A DNA stretch of 64,000 nt. Origin: Desulfovibrio sp. GTDB lineage: Bacteria > Desulfobacterota > Desulfovibrionia > Desulfovibrionales > Desulfovibrionaceae. Location of the stretch: positions 62,001 to 126,000 of the forward strand of contig NZ_JAHZCJ010000010.1 in the NCBI RefSeq assembly GCF_019422935.1. Reading direction: 5' to 3'. This document shows positions 1 to 8,791 of the stretch, in pieces. Each line of letters starts with the position of its first letter. Positions within the stretch are counted from its first letter, which is position 1. Position numbers and translations under genes: made by a program. Below the pieces are notes generated by a model. That model did not search any database and had not been told where the DNA came from. It was given only the letters and a program-made list of their open reading frames with translations.

Positions 1-666
1 TCCACGGCCCGTAAAATGGACCGCGTCGCCTATGAGGAAATGCTTGAAATGGCAAGCATGGGGGCCAAGGTGCTGCATATCCGCTCGGTAGAATTTGCCA
101 AAAAATATAAGGTTCCCGTGCGCGTGCGCTCCACGTTCAGCGATGATCCAGGCACGCTTGTCACTCAGGAGGACTCCACCATGGAAGCCGTACTCGTTTC
201 CGGCATTGCATATGACAAAGATCAGGCCCGCGTGACCCTGCGCGACCTTCCCGACGTGCCCGGTACGGCTGCGGCGGTGTTTGGCCCTCTCTCCGAAAAG
301 GGCATTCTGGTCGATATGATCGTTCAGAACACCAGTCAGGACGGCCATACCGACATGACCTTCACCATCTCGCGCAAGGATCTCAAGCAGACCTTGCAGA
401 TGATGGAAGAAGTGGCCCAAAAGACCGGCGCGCGCGAAGTGCTGCACGATGTGAGCGTTGCCAAGGTTTCCGCCATCGGCGTGGGCATGCGCAACCATTC
501 CGGAGTTGCCGCGCGGGCATTTGCCGCGCTGACTCAGGAAGGCATCAATATCCTCATGATCAGCACCTCTGAAATCAAGATCACCATCCTGATTCAGGAA
601 AAATACGTTGAGCTTGCCGTGCGTATTCTGCACGACACCTTCGGGCTGGACTGGGATCTGGGCTAA
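1..666 (+). CDS. lysC: Aspartate kinase, C-terminal part (5' truncated by window edge)
   Basis: The frame is open from base 1 and ends at 666, leaving the last 221 residues. Aspartate kinase phosphorylates L-aspartate, the first step towards lysine, threonine and methionine. The fragment begins at the end of the kinase domain (RKMDRVAYEEMLEMAS, then GAKVLHIRSVEFAKKY, a hallmark of the family). Two ACT domains follow: one from about residue 65 (VLVSGIAYDKDQARVTL, LPDVPG) and one from about residue 150 (VSAIGVGMRNHSGVAARAF, then INILMISTSEIKITILI). ACT domains bind lysine and/or threonine for feedback inhibition. The kinase catalytic residues lie outside the window. A strong hairpin with a T-run follows, so transcription probably ends here. 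dapB of the same pathway is also in the window but about 55 kb away. Confidence 0.93.
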   Translation, partial: STARKMDRVAYEEMLEMASMGAKVLHIRSVEFAKKYKVPVRVRSTFSDDPGTLVTQEDSTMEAVLVSGIAYDKDQARVTLRDLPDVPGTAAAVFGPLSEKGILVDMIVQNTSQDGHTDMTFTISRKDLKQTLQMMEEVAQKTGAREVLHDVSVAKVSAIGVGMRNHSGVAARAFAALTQEGINILMISTSEIKITILIQEKYVELAVRILHDTFGLDWDLG

Positions 667-700
667 ACGCCTGCCATACGGTTTACCGACATATTGAACA

Positions 701-736
701 AAAAAACTCCCCGCTTGCGGGGAGTTTTTTTGTTTT
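701..736. terminator. Bidirectional intrinsic terminator between lysC and the GT92-like gene
   Basis: A 7-bp stem, CTCCCCG (707-713) paired with CGGGGAG (718-724), closes a small loop. It is preceded by a run of A and followed by a run of seven T, so it can act on both strands. It sits between two convergent genes. Confidence 0.85.
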
Positions 737-769
737 GGACATACTCAAAACATTGCGAGTCGCTGTTTC

Positions 770-1882
770 TTATGACATAGCCCTCTGCAGGCTATTGGCG
801 GCATCCGCATTTTGAAGAAACTGGTAATAATCGGCAAGACAGCCATAAGCCCCAGCCCTCAGGGGATTATCAACATCAACAAGCAGTTTCTGAAGGTAGT
901 ACAAGCATTCCGTATGATGTTCAGCCAGCAAGTGAACCCTTGCCGCCAACAACCAGACTATTGGAGCATCATAATACCTGCTGCATATCCGCACACTGTT
1001 TAATGCCAAACCAATTTTATTTATTGATATGCAATCAGTTATCAACGACTCAAATTCAGCCAATGACTTCTGCCCAACGGATGCATTTTTACAAATATCT
1101 TCAAGCGTTGGCATGCAGGATTTCTTTTGCTCAATCAGAGACTGAATGGTCTGATCCAGTATCCCCTCCTGAGATTCCTGCCTTGCAAAGTCAGCGAAAG
1201 CAGCAGCATGATCTCTGTCAACGCCTGTTGCGCAGCCGCGTTCAATCTTGTCCTTAAAGTCTTCCAATGATTTATAGTAATAATGATTTACCTGGATAGT
1301 TCTGGATATGTGGTATGACTGGTACGAAGCAACTGGAATACAATCTTCGTTCACGCAAAAGCTTCCATCCTTGTATCCAAAACTATGAGGAGTAAAAACT
1401 TTATCGACTTTTTTGGGTTGTACAATTGATTTTATATGATTATCAAAGGAAACAACTTTATCATAATTCTTTATAACACCGCCAGCAGGCCTAGTCCTGT
1501 GTCCTCCTGATCCAAACATTTTCCAATGAATCGCCAAACCGCCATAGTCAATGTATCTGTCAAGAATGTCACGAATATCATTCCCTGACTTCGGCACAAT
1601 AAATTCATCAATATCAATAAATGCCATCCACTTACATTGGATTCCATACTTTTGCAAACAATCCATGTAAGCAATGCGTTGCTGATCTACATCGCGTGAG
1701 GAATTAATGACAGTTACCAAACCGCTATCTATATACTCAGGCAGTGCTTCTGAAATAGGCACGCGACTATTATTATCATAAATATAAATATGTTCAAATC
1801 CTATAAGTAAATGATACTCTACCCACTCCCTGATAAAAGACTCTTCATTTTTCGCTATTGCACATATCGTTGCGTAATGCAT
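770..1882 (-). CDS. GT92-like (DUF23/GT2_4) glycosyltransferase with TPR-like tail
   Basis: The protein begins HYATICAIAKNEESFIREWVEYH and continues GFEHIYIYDNNS, the pattern of the glycosyltransferase family 92 / GT2_4 group, which transfers sugars from nucleotide-sugar donors. The metal-binding acidic motif is seen as DIDEF (about residues 90-94). The C-terminal third (leucine- and alanine-rich, SVRICSRYY through YQFLQNADAANSLQ) resembles TPR helices. The ATG at 1882 is preferred because GGTGAT lies 7-8 nt upstream; GTG at 1894 is an in-frame alternative. The gene is clearly AT-richer than its neighbours and rich in Tyr, Ile and Asn, which suggests acquisition by transfer. The acceptor is unknown; cell-surface polysaccharide or glycoprotein modification would fit. 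No sugar-nucleotide genes are adjacent. Confidence 0.75.
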   Translation of the reverse strand: MHYATICAIAKNEESFIREWVEYHLLIGFEHIYIYDNNSRVPISEALPEYIDSGLVTVINSSRDVDQQRIAYMDCLQKYGIQCKWMAFIDIDEFIVPKSGNDIRDILDRYIDYGGLAIHWKMFGSGGHRTRPAGGVIKNYDKVVSFDNHIKSIVQPKKVDKVFTPHSFGYKDGSFCVNEDCIPVASYQSYHISRTIQVNHYYYKSLEDFKDKIERGCATGVDRDHAAAFADFARQESQEGILDQTIQSLIEQKKSCMPTLEDICKNASVGQKSLAEFESLITDCISINKIGLALNSVRICSRYYDAPIVWLLAARVHLLAEHHTECLYYLQKLLVDVDNPLRAGAYGCLADYYQFLQNADAANSLQRAMS

Positions 1883-1989
1883 GGCGATCATCACCCATAT
1901 TAATGCTGTTCACGAATTTATACGTTGATGGCTACTTTGTTATCATTCACCAAGCCTCAAGCACAAAAAAAGTAACCTCTGAAAGGACA

Positions 1990-2634
1990 TCACGCAAGGA
2001 GCAGCTGCCGCAGGGCTGGAACGTCTTCGCACAACTTGTCCGCCCCGGCTTCTTCAAGCTCGCCGCGCGAACCGTAGCCGTAGAGTACTCCCACACCGTC
2101 CATACCCACAGCATGCGCGCCAAGAATGTCATATTTCCGGTCGCCCACCATAAGGCATTGCGCCATATCCGCAACACCGCAAAGGCCGCAGGCATGCCGC
2201 AGCACGGACGTTTTGCTGTTGCGCGGGCCGGTCAGCTCCGCTCCCGCCACATGGTCAAACAGGCTGGCAATGCCAAAATGCTCCAGAATACGCTGAGCAA
2301 AGGGTTCCGGCTTGGATGTAGCCAGCGACAACACCCGGCCCTCGCGCCGCAGGTCTACCAGCATGTCTGCCACGCCGTCATAAAGCGCATTTTCAAATAT
2401 ACCCGTGACCGAATAATATTCACGGTATTTCTGCACAGCCAGATCAGCCTTGGCCGCATCGCCCCCAAACAGCTTGCCGAACGAATCCTTCAGCGGGGGG
2501 CCGATAAAATACAGCAGTTCATCGTCAGCGCGGGCAATATCAAAATACTTCAGGGCATGCTGCACAGAGCGGATGATGCCGGTTTTGGAGTCTGTCACCG
2601 TGCCGTCAAGATCAAAAAAAATATATTGCTTCAC
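1990..2634 (-). CDS. HAD-family phosphatase (phosphoglycolate-phosphatase-like)
   Basis: A 214-residue HAD hydrolase of the Gph/PgmB-like subfamily. Motif I is FFDLDGTVTDS at the N-terminus, with the nucleophile Asp and the acid/base Asp. Motif II is LATSKPEP, the lysine loop, and motif IV is MVGDRKYDILGAHAVGMDGVGVLYGYG. A helical cap lies between motifs I and II. The start is GTG, chosen because AAGGA lies nine bases upstream and the protein then begins directly at motif I (MKQYIFFDLDGT). It starts 36 bp after the deacetylase gene on the same strand, so the two are probably co-transcribed. Substrate is not predictable from sequence; phosphoglycolate, a sugar phosphate or a nucleotide are all possible. 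Confidence 0.85.
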   Translation of the reverse strand: MKQYIFFDLDGTVTDSKTGIIRSVQHALKYFDIARADDELLYFIGPPLKDSFGKLFGGDAAKADLAVQKYREYYSVTGIFENALYDGVADMLVDLRREGRVLSLATSKPEPFAQRILEHFGIASLFDHVAGAELTGPRNSKTSVLRHACGLCGVADMAQCLMVGDRKYDILGAHAVGMDGVGVLYGYGSRGELEEAGADKLCEDVPALRQLLLA

Positions 2635-2670
2635 GAAGGGATTTCCTTGCTTCCGGTTTCAGGCGAAGGG

Positions 2671-3726
2671 CTACTCGCCGTTAAAGGGCGTATGCCGCCC
2701 AGAGCCGTCAACACCGAATTTGCTGTCCAGCGCCTTGTTGTCGCCCGGCGATGTAAAATAGCCGTTCATGGTGCGCTGCGGAACCCCCATGCCCAGCAGG
2801 GTACTCACAGAAACGAAATTGTAGCCTCTGCGGCGCAGTTCCGCCACAGTCTCGCGCAACAGTTGCGCCGAGCCCTTGGGCACCAGATTGGCGTGGAACA
2901 GCAGGATGGAGCCCGGTTTGACCTGTGAGGCAACCAGATGGGCCTCGCGCCGCGCATGCTCGATATTGGTATTATCCGCGCCGGATTCCGCCACCACATC
3001 CCATTGCACCACCTGCATGCCCAGCTTTGCCAGCGCCTGCAAAGACTGGTCGTTGCAACGCCCATAGGGCAAGCGAAACAGCGTGGGCACAGGCTGAATG
3101 GCAGGCTCCGGACGGCCCTGCGCCTTGGCATCGCGCAAGGCCTCCTCGCGCAGCAGCTCATACTGAGCCTGCGTCCACAAAACCTGGGCGCGCAGGCCAG
3201 CCGGGGAAAGCAGGGCAAAATTGCCGTGGGACCACGCATGATTGGCTATTTCAAACTGCGGCTCGGTCATGATTTGCAGTACACGGCGAGAATGGGTACG
3301 CATCCACTTGCCGCCCATAAAGAGCGTGGCCGGGATATGCTCGGCCCGCAAAAAACCGAGAATATCCATATCGCAGCCGGTGGTGACTGTATCCAGCTCG
3401 CAAAGATCAAAGGTAAGGGCAACCACCTTGGCCCCATCTGCCAGCGCAACCCGCCGGATTGTGCCCACCGAATCGGCCCCGAGCGGTGGAAGCATCACTG
3501 AAGGTTCGCGTTTGGCGGGCGGGGTTGCGTCGTTGCGCAAAGCCTTGCGGGCATCCTGCGCATCGGGCGCCCAGGAGGGGGCCGGAGCAGACGAAGCAGT
3601 AGCCGGGGCAGCAACTGCGGGGTGCTCCACCAAGACAGCGCATATGCCCGCTAAAATGCAAAACACGCCAGCCGAAAGGGCAAAAATACGCCGCAACCGC
3701 AAAACCGAGCAGACTGAGCTGAACAT
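2671..3726 (-). CDS. Polysaccharide deacetylase (NodB/CE4) family, exported or membrane-anchored
   Basis: 351 residues. An N-terminal hydrophobic stretch (about 12-37) suggests a signal peptide or anchor, followed by an Ala/Pro-rich linker to about residue 75. The NodB-like domain starts at VVALTFDLCE (105-110). Family motif 1 is normally TFDDG: the first Asp (D107) is kept but the metal-binding second Asp is replaced by Leu. Motif 2 is present as NHAWSHGNF (H163, H167, the HxxxH metal ligands), motif 3 as RLPYGRCN, and the late ILLFHA motif is also present. CE4 enzymes remove N- or O-acetyl groups from chitin-like sugars, peptidoglycan or exopolysaccharide. Similar TFDLCE-type deacetylases exist, so this may be a subfamily trait rather than inactivation. 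SD-like AGGAG lies about ten bases upstream of the ATG. Confidence 0.85.
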   Translation of the reverse strand: MFSSVCSVLRLRRIFALSAGVFCILAGICAVLVEHPAVAAPATASSAPAPSWAPDAQDARKALRNDATPPAKREPSVMLPPLGADSVGTIRRVALADGAKVVALTFDLCELDTVTTGCDMDILGFLRAEHIPATLFMGGKWMRTHSRRVLQIMTEPQFEIANHAWSHGNFALLSPAGLRAQVLWTQAQYELLREEALRDAKAQGRPEPAIQPVPTLFRLPYGRCNDQSLQALAKLGMQVVQWDVVAESGADNTNIEHARREAHLVASQVKPGSILLFHANLVPKGSAQLLRETVAELRRRGYNFVSVSTLLGMGVPQRTMNGYFTSPGDNKALDSKFGVDGSGRHTPFNGE

Positions 3727-4062
3727 AGAGGGAAACTCCTGCGCCGACTACGACGCCAAACAGCAACTTTTGAAAACTATAATTCACGGATTAGTGCGCT
3801 GTGCACACGATAAAGCCTTTTTCTGCCAAGCAGGTCTATATCCTTTACGCAATCGGCCCACAAGCGTGGCGAGCGGCATCTATACTCACCTGTAATCATA
3901 AGAATTAATTCTCAGCAAATTGCGTGTTGAATTTATTTTTCAAATATCGCATAATTTCAAAATATATTTGCGGCGGCGTGTTGGCCTTGCGTGGGCATTA
4001 CTGCGGGGTTTGCTATCTGCGAAGATCAAGGCAAGAACTTATATCCAGGCGATCAAGACCAC
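3727..4062. other. Divergent intergenic region, deacetylase / HD-GYP
   Basis: 336 bp of AT-rich control DNA between divergently transcribed genes. No credible reading frame was found. A perfect 12-bp palindrome, AGAATTAATTCT, lies at 3901-3912 and could be an operator. No clear -35/-10 pair was assigned. Confidence 0.5.
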
Positions 4063-5214
4063 ATGTCCCACATCAAAATACCCGTTTCAACCCTACGCCC
4101 GGGGATGTATATTGTTGACCCCGGGATATCATGGCTGAAAGCCCCTCTGCTCTATATGCAGGAGGGAATTTTGGCGTCGGACGACGAGATCAACGGTATA
4201 ATCCTCCAGGGATTTGCCGAAGCCTACTACGACCCGGAACGCTCACGCGACGAAAATTCCGCTGCTCCCCAGCCAAATACCCCCCTTGCCATAGAACTAC
4301 AGGCCGCCAACAGAATTTATGAAGACGCCTACGAGAATGTGAAAAACTTTCTCGAATCCGCCAGAGGCGGCGCACTTGATCTTACCTTTGCGCGCCCGCT
4401 GGTGGGCGACATCATCAAAAGCCTTTCGCGCAACGTTGACGCGCTGGTGACGCTTTCTCTGCTCAAAAAAACAGACGAATACACCTATGCCCACAGCGTC
4501 AACGTGACCATTTTTGCCGTGGCCTTTGCCAATTTTCTGGGCATGCCCGATGACCGGCTGCACAATGTGGGGCTGGCCGGGTTGCTGCACGATTACGGCA
4601 AGGCGCTGATTCCCAACGAAATTCTCACCGCGCCCCGCTCCCTGACGTTTCAGGAATTTGAGGTCATGCGGTCGCATGTGCTGCTTGGTGTTGAAAAGAT
4701 CAAACAGTTTTCGAGCGTTGAGCAGGAAGCCATTGAAGGCATTGCGCAGCACCACGAAAAGCATAACGGCACGGGCTACCCCAATCGGCTATCCGGCAAA
4801 CAGATTGGCGTTTTTGGCCGTATCCTTTCGCTCAGCGACGTGTATGACGCGCTTTCGTCCAAGCGTGTTTACAAGGGCGCACTGGCCCCCAACAAGGCGC
4901 TGGGCATGATGTACAAAATGCGCGGTCAGGCCTGGGCCCCCGGCTATGTGGAACGCTTTATCAAGATGGTGGGCATTTTTCCCGTGGGTACTGCGGTGGA
5001 ACTTTCAAACGAACACCAGGGTATTGTGTGCCGCTCCAACCCCAATTTTCCCGCGCAGCCCTGCGTTCTTGTGGCGCGCGACCCTGACGGACGCGCCATT
5101 CAACCGCAGTTTGTCGACCTCACGCGCTACATAGGCCTGCGTATCACACGCTCTCTATCTGCGGCCGAAGCGGCGCATTTTGATATTCCGATGTTGCTGG
5201 GCGGCCCGGCGTAG
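4063..5214 (+). CDS. HD-GYP domain c-di-GMP phosphodiesterase with N-terminal DUF3391
   Basis: 383 residues from the ATG at 4063 (MSHIKIPVSTLRPGMYIVD), which matches the normal start of DUF3391 (residues about 1-120). An upstream in-frame ATG at 3991 would add 24 residues with no family character. The HD-GYP domain follows. The HD pair is LLHDYGKALIP (H176, D177), the signature is HHEKHNGTGYP (GYP at 238-240), and LSLSDVYDALSSKRVY lies downstream. All metal ligands visible in the core motifs are present, so an active phosphodiesterase hydrolysing c-di-GMP is expected. It is cytosolic, with no membrane segment. Together with the GGDEF protein at 12-13.4 kb it suggests c-di-GMP signalling in this organism. 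Confidence 0.92.
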   Translation: MSHIKIPVSTLRPGMYIVDPGISWLKAPLLYMQEGILASDDEINGIILQGFAEAYYDPERSRDENSAAPQPNTPLAIELQAANRIYEDAYENVKNFLESARGGALDLTFARPLVGDIIKSLSRNVDALVTLSLLKKTDEYTYAHSVNVTIFAVAFANFLGMPDDRLHNVGLAGLLHDYGKALIPNEILTAPRSLTFQEFEVMRSHVLLGVEKIKQFSSVEQEAIEGIAQHHEKHNGTGYPNRLSGKQIGVFGRILSLSDVYDALSSKRVYKGALAPNKALGMMYKMRGQAWAPGYVERFIKMVGIFPVGTAVELSNEHQGIVCRSNPNFPAQPCVLVARDPDGRAIQPQFVDLTRYIGLRITRSLSAAEAAHFDIPMLLGGPA

Positions 5215-5454
5215 ACAGCTCCAGATCGTGCCCTCCTCCAGTACGCTCAGCCAGCAATCCACGGCATTTTCTGCCACAAATACGCACTGTTCACATTTCT
5301 TTTACACATCCGGGCTTGCCCGCAGATAATGTAAACGCTATACACCGGGAAAGGGATAAACCTTCTATTTCAGCATGTTCACCATCTGGGATGCGGCAAC
5401 GCCCTGCCCCGGAATTTGAAATGTCAAAACGCATCAGGCTTAAGGATAATTTTC

Positions 5455-5676
5455 ATGCGCAGAGTTGATGTTTTGATCGGTGCCCTCAGCCAGTTGACTG
5501 GCCGTGATGAGGAAGCTGTGGCCCAGACCTTTGAAGCCATCATTTCCAGCAACCCGGAAAAAGGCAAAGATCTGCTTGAGGAAATTTCCTTTGGCGAGGC
5601 TTCGGTCATGCGCGAACGGCTCCTCAAGGACGGCCCCGATGTGCTGGCCCGCCTTGTGAGCAGAATCAGCGACTAA
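5455..5676 (+). CDS. Small conserved-looking hypothetical protein (73 aa)
   Basis: Starts at ATG 5455 (MRRVDVLIGALSQLTGRDEEAV) with AAGGA about eight bases upstream; an in-frame ATG at 5416 has no SD. The product is soluble and predicted mostly helical, with acidic/basic helices (EEAVAQTFEAIISS, KGKDLLEEIS, ASVMRERLLK). No domain is recognised. Codon use (GC-rich third positions) matches real neighbours, and a clear ribosome binding site supports translation. It stands alone on the plus strand, just upstream of a terminator shared with the convergent PHP-glycosyltransferase gene. Function unknown. Confidence 0.6.
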   Translation: MRRVDVLIGALSQLTGRDEEAVAQTFEAIISSNPEKGKDLLEEISFGEASVMRERLLKDGPDVLARLVSRISD

Positions 5677-5678
5677 AA

Positions 5679-5707
5679 ACCGCCCCGGGCATTCTGCCCA
5701 GGGCGGT
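5679..5707. terminator. Intrinsic terminator, mainly for the minus-strand PHP-GT gene
   Basis: A near-perfect 12-bp stem (5679-5690 with 5696-5707, one mismatch) carries a 5-nt loop. Read on the minus strand it is followed by TTTTT, about 110 nt after the PHP-GT stop. On the plus strand there is no good T-run, though it could still stop the small gene. Confidence 0.75.
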
Positions 5708-5815
5708 CAGGTTGATATCAAATCCCGTCTTGCGGTATTTTGCTGCCGGAGCTGCTAGTTACAGCGTCTGCGTTGTACTGGACTTGCCAGATTACCCTGC
5801 GTGATGCCGCAAAAG

Positions 5816-8356
5816 CTACCAGCAGGCTTGCGGCGTCAGGGTCTCAATGAGCTTCCACTGGGCAGCAAAGGCCTTTTGCGAGCTGCGCGATTCTGCATAG
5901 CAGCGGGCCTCGCGCTTCATGGCAAACAGCATGGCCTCATCGCTTGCCAGAGCCACCATGGCCGAGGCATAGGCCTCTGCCGTTTCCTGCCGCACCACTA
6001 TGCCGCTTTTATCCGGCACCACGTTCTCTCTGGGGCCGCCCTGCCCGCTCACCACCACTGCCAGCCCCGCAGCCTGCGCCTCCAGCACAACCTTTCCATA
6101 GGTATCTGTGGTTGAGGGGAAAACAAAGATGTCGGCTTCTTCATAGGCCTGCACAAGCGCAGCACCGCTCAGATAGCCCGTAAAGGTCACGGGCATGTCC
6201 GCAGCCTGCGCCTGAAGTTCCCCGGCCTGCGGGCCGTCGCCCACAATGGTCAGCTGCGCGCCGGGGATATGCCCCAGCACCAGCCGGAAGGCATCCACAA
6301 GACGGCTGACGCTTTTTTCTCTTGAAAGTCGCCCCACATACAAAAAACGTGTACCCTGAGCGCTTTCCCGCCCGCTGTTGCGCCAGGCGGGCGTGTAGCG
6401 CGATGCGTCCACCCCCCGGGGATAGAGGCGGATTTTTTCCTCGGGCAGACCGTGGGCGATCAGTTCCTTCATGGTGGCAGCCGAGGGCGCAAAAACCACA
6501 TCCATCTGGTTATAATACCAGTACACATAGCGCCATGTGGCTTCTTCCAGCGAGGGGTCGCCCGTCAGCTCCAGAATATACTGCGGAAATGCCGTGTGAT
6601 AGGTGGCATGGATGGGCAGCTTGAGCATTTTTGCCGTCAGCAGGGCCGCAAGCCCCATGGGGCCGGGCGTTGCGGAGTGCAGCAGGGTGTAACCGTTCTC
6701 ATAGCAATGCTGCACAATTTTAAGCGCGGGCGGATAGTGCAGCGTCAGTTCTGGATACTCAGGAATGGAAAAACTGCCCGTGGGGCTGAAATTTATGGGG
6801 CCAAGGCCGCCGGGGTGGCTGCCTTCCACATTTTCTGGCCGAACGCAGGTCAGGATATCCATTTTCTTACCCTGCTCCCGCGCCAGTGGCAGCATGGATT
6901 GCAGGGTTTTGGCAACGCCGTTCACCTCAAGATAGGTATCCGTAAAATGGGCAATGGCGGCCCTGTCCGCTGCCGTGCCGGATCTGGCATCCCTTGGGAG
7001 AAAACGGCGCAGGCATTCGCGCGTAAACATTTTATCCTGCGCAAAAAGCGAATAGCCGATGCCGTAAGGGGCAAGCATGGCGTAAAGCGATCCCATGGCT
7101 CCCACCAGCTTGAACACATTGAAAAAATTGCCCTTGAGCACGTCAGACAAAACAGAATTGGCGCAGGCAAGCTGCACGGTTTCCGCCACATCGCCCACAA
7201 AACGTGCCAGCAACGCCTCGCGCCGGGGCATGCGCTCCTGCGGCACAATGACGTTGACGCTGTCCGCCGCCACGGCAAGCTCCGGCGATTGGGCAATGGC
7301 CCTGCCAGCCGCCTCAAGTATGCTTTCCTGCATGCTTTTTTCAGAGCGGGACACCCATCTGCCGCAGTTCAGCAAAAATCCGCCAATGGACATGACGCGC
7401 GTCTTGATGGTGCGGGAGCGCGTATCTGGCTTGCCCGTGAGCATGTTTTCGGCAAAGCGCAGCACGGTGCTGTTGTTGATATCCTGTGCTAGGCCGGTGG
7501 AATTTTTGTAGAACTGGTAGCCGATGGCGTACAGATTATGGGCAAAACCCAACGGCGTTGCAGGTATGACCCGGGGCGTGGTGCCCCCTGCCATGACCGC
7601 CCGCAGCAAGGCCGAGGCCGGGGCATGGCCCGAGCTGCCAAGTTCCGCGGGGGTAACTTCTATCACCGTGGAACTTCTGGCGATATTGCAGGAGGAATGG
7701 TCGTCGGACCCGGCCACAAAACTCTTGCGCCAGGGCTGGGCAACAAGTGCGCTAACATTGTGTTTTTCTTCCATTCTGGCTGTGGATTCCGGGGTCAGGC
7801 CCTTCACAATCTGGCGAAGCGCGTCATTCTGCACGTTATTGCGCGCCCCGTTGAGCTCAAAAACTGAAAACAGCAGTATGAGCTGCTCCACATGGCCCAG
7901 AGTCAGCCGGTTATTGGCCGCGCACAGGGGGTGCGCGCAGGCATGGGCAATGCCCTGCCCCATCAGGTAGGGAACAAGCTCAAAGATGTTGCCCCGAAGT
8001 CGCGTTATCTCCCGGTGCTGCGTTTCCGTGATATCCCAGGCGAGCACATGAATTTCGCACTTGTCCTCAGGAAAGTAGGCCGAAATTTCTTCGCTGATGA
8101 AGGTCTGCGGCAAATGGGCGATTTCCAGCGCGCCAGCAATGGTGTCGTGATCTGTAATCGTAACGTAGTCCATGCCCCTGGCTCTGGCGATATCGTAAAT
8201 CTTGCGGGGAGGGGTGTAACTTTCGCCGCAGCCGATCTTTTGCAAAATCCACTGCGAGGGGCAGGTTGAATGGCGGGAATGGACGTGCAGATCTACGCAG
8301 AACGAGGCATTGAACGGGCTGGAATTTCTCTGCTCTCCGTCTGGGATTGGGAACAT
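5816..8356 (-). CDS. PHP-domain / glycosyltransferase family 4 fusion protein
   Basis: 846 residues. The ATG at 8356 has an ideal AGGAGG seven bases upstream; the open frame extends further but lacks an SD. The N-terminal ~280 residues are a PHP metallo-hydrolase domain: CVDLHVHSRHS, TITDHDT, HVLAWDITE, AHPLCAANN and GSDDHSS are the metal-ligand motifs. A helical middle section follows. The C-terminal ~400 residues are a GT-B fold group-1 transferase, with LEVNGVAKTLQ near its start, GRLSREKSVSRLVDAF in the donor site and PSTTDTYGKVVLEAQAAG, as in SqdX/PimC-like enzymes. PHP domains hydrolyse phosphate esters; GT4 enzymes make glycolipids or polysaccharides. One polypeptide may thus remove a phosphate and add a sugar, but substrates cannot be read from sequence. 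No membrane segments are evident. Confidence 0.88.
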   Translation of the reverse strand: MFPIPDGEQRNSSPFNASFCVDLHVHSRHSTCPSQWILQKIGCGESYTPPRKIYDIARARGMDYVTITDHDTIAGALEIAHLPQTFISEEISAYFPEDKCEIHVLAWDITETQHREITRLRGNIFELVPYLMGQGIAHACAHPLCAANNRLTLGHVEQLILLFSVFELNGARNNVQNDALRQIVKGLTPESTARMEEKHNVSALVAQPWRKSFVAGSDDHSSCNIARSSTVIEVTPAELGSSGHAPASALLRAVMAGGTTPRVIPATPLGFAHNLYAIGYQFYKNSTGLAQDINNSTVLRFAENMLTGKPDTRSRTIKTRVMSIGGFLLNCGRWVSRSEKSMQESILEAAGRAIAQSPELAVAADSVNVIVPQERMPRREALLARFVGDVAETVQLACANSVLSDVLKGNFFNVFKLVGAMGSLYAMLAPYGIGYSLFAQDKMFTRECLRRFLPRDARSGTAADRAAIAHFTDTYLEVNGVAKTLQSMLPLAREQGKKMDILTCVRPENVEGSHPGGLGPINFSPTGSFSIPEYPELTLHYPPALKIVQHCYENGYTLLHSATPGPMGLAALLTAKMLKLPIHATYHTAFPQYILELTGDPSLEEATWRYVYWYYNQMDVVFAPSAATMKELIAHGLPEEKIRLYPRGVDASRYTPAWRNSGRESAQGTRFLYVGRLSREKSVSRLVDAFRLVLGHIPGAQLTIVGDGPQAGELQAQAADMPVTFTGYLSGAALVQAYEEADIFVFPSTTDTYGKVVLEAQAAGLAVVVSGQGGPRENVVPDKSGIVVRQETAEAYASAMVALASDEAMLFAMKREARCYAESRSSQKAFAAQWKLIETLTPQACW

Positions 8357-8791
8357 GCGGCTTCCTCCTGAATGTGCTGTGGCCATTCGCGATTCCGCCA
8401 TCATCACGCCTCAGCAACTACGTTGCTGTAACGGCGCGACACATCCGCCGTTTACAGCGTTGCCTGAAATGATGCGGATGCGTACTGGGTATTGCATGGT
8501 CTGCACTATAGAAAAAATCCAGAGGGATTGTGTGCTGGCAGCGTGAAGGTTATCGGGCTTTTGTGCGATGCCGTAACACCGCTAACAGGCTGAAATAAAA
8601 ATTTTAAGCCGACCTGCACCACGTAACTGTAACAATCCGCGCCCAAACGACAGCGCTTTGCGGCTGCTGTAGGCAAAATATCCTTGCAAACGCAAAAAGG
8701 GAGGCTAAAACCTCCCTTTTTGCGCCAACCCGCCTATAATTTCGGGTAAAAAAGACCGGCGGGGCTGAACTGCAAGGCGCACCAGCCGGAT
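8357..8791. other. Intergenic region between the PHP-GT and MFS genes
   Basis: 435 bp. The part next to 8357 must hold the PHP-GT promoter on the minus strand. The part near 8700 holds the MFS terminator. I see no supported gene or structured RNA. Confidence 0.4.
8693..8722. terminator. Bidirectional intrinsic terminator after the MFS gene
   Basis: AAAAAGGGAGG and CCTCCCTTTTT form an 11-bp stem around a short loop about 70 nt downstream of the minus-strand MFS stop. T-runs occur on both strands. Confidence 0.8.

Noticed and set aside
3901..3912. AGAATTAATTCT palindrome as a defined operator
   Set aside because: AT-only-rich palindromes of this size arise easily in AT-rich spacers; no second copy was seen.
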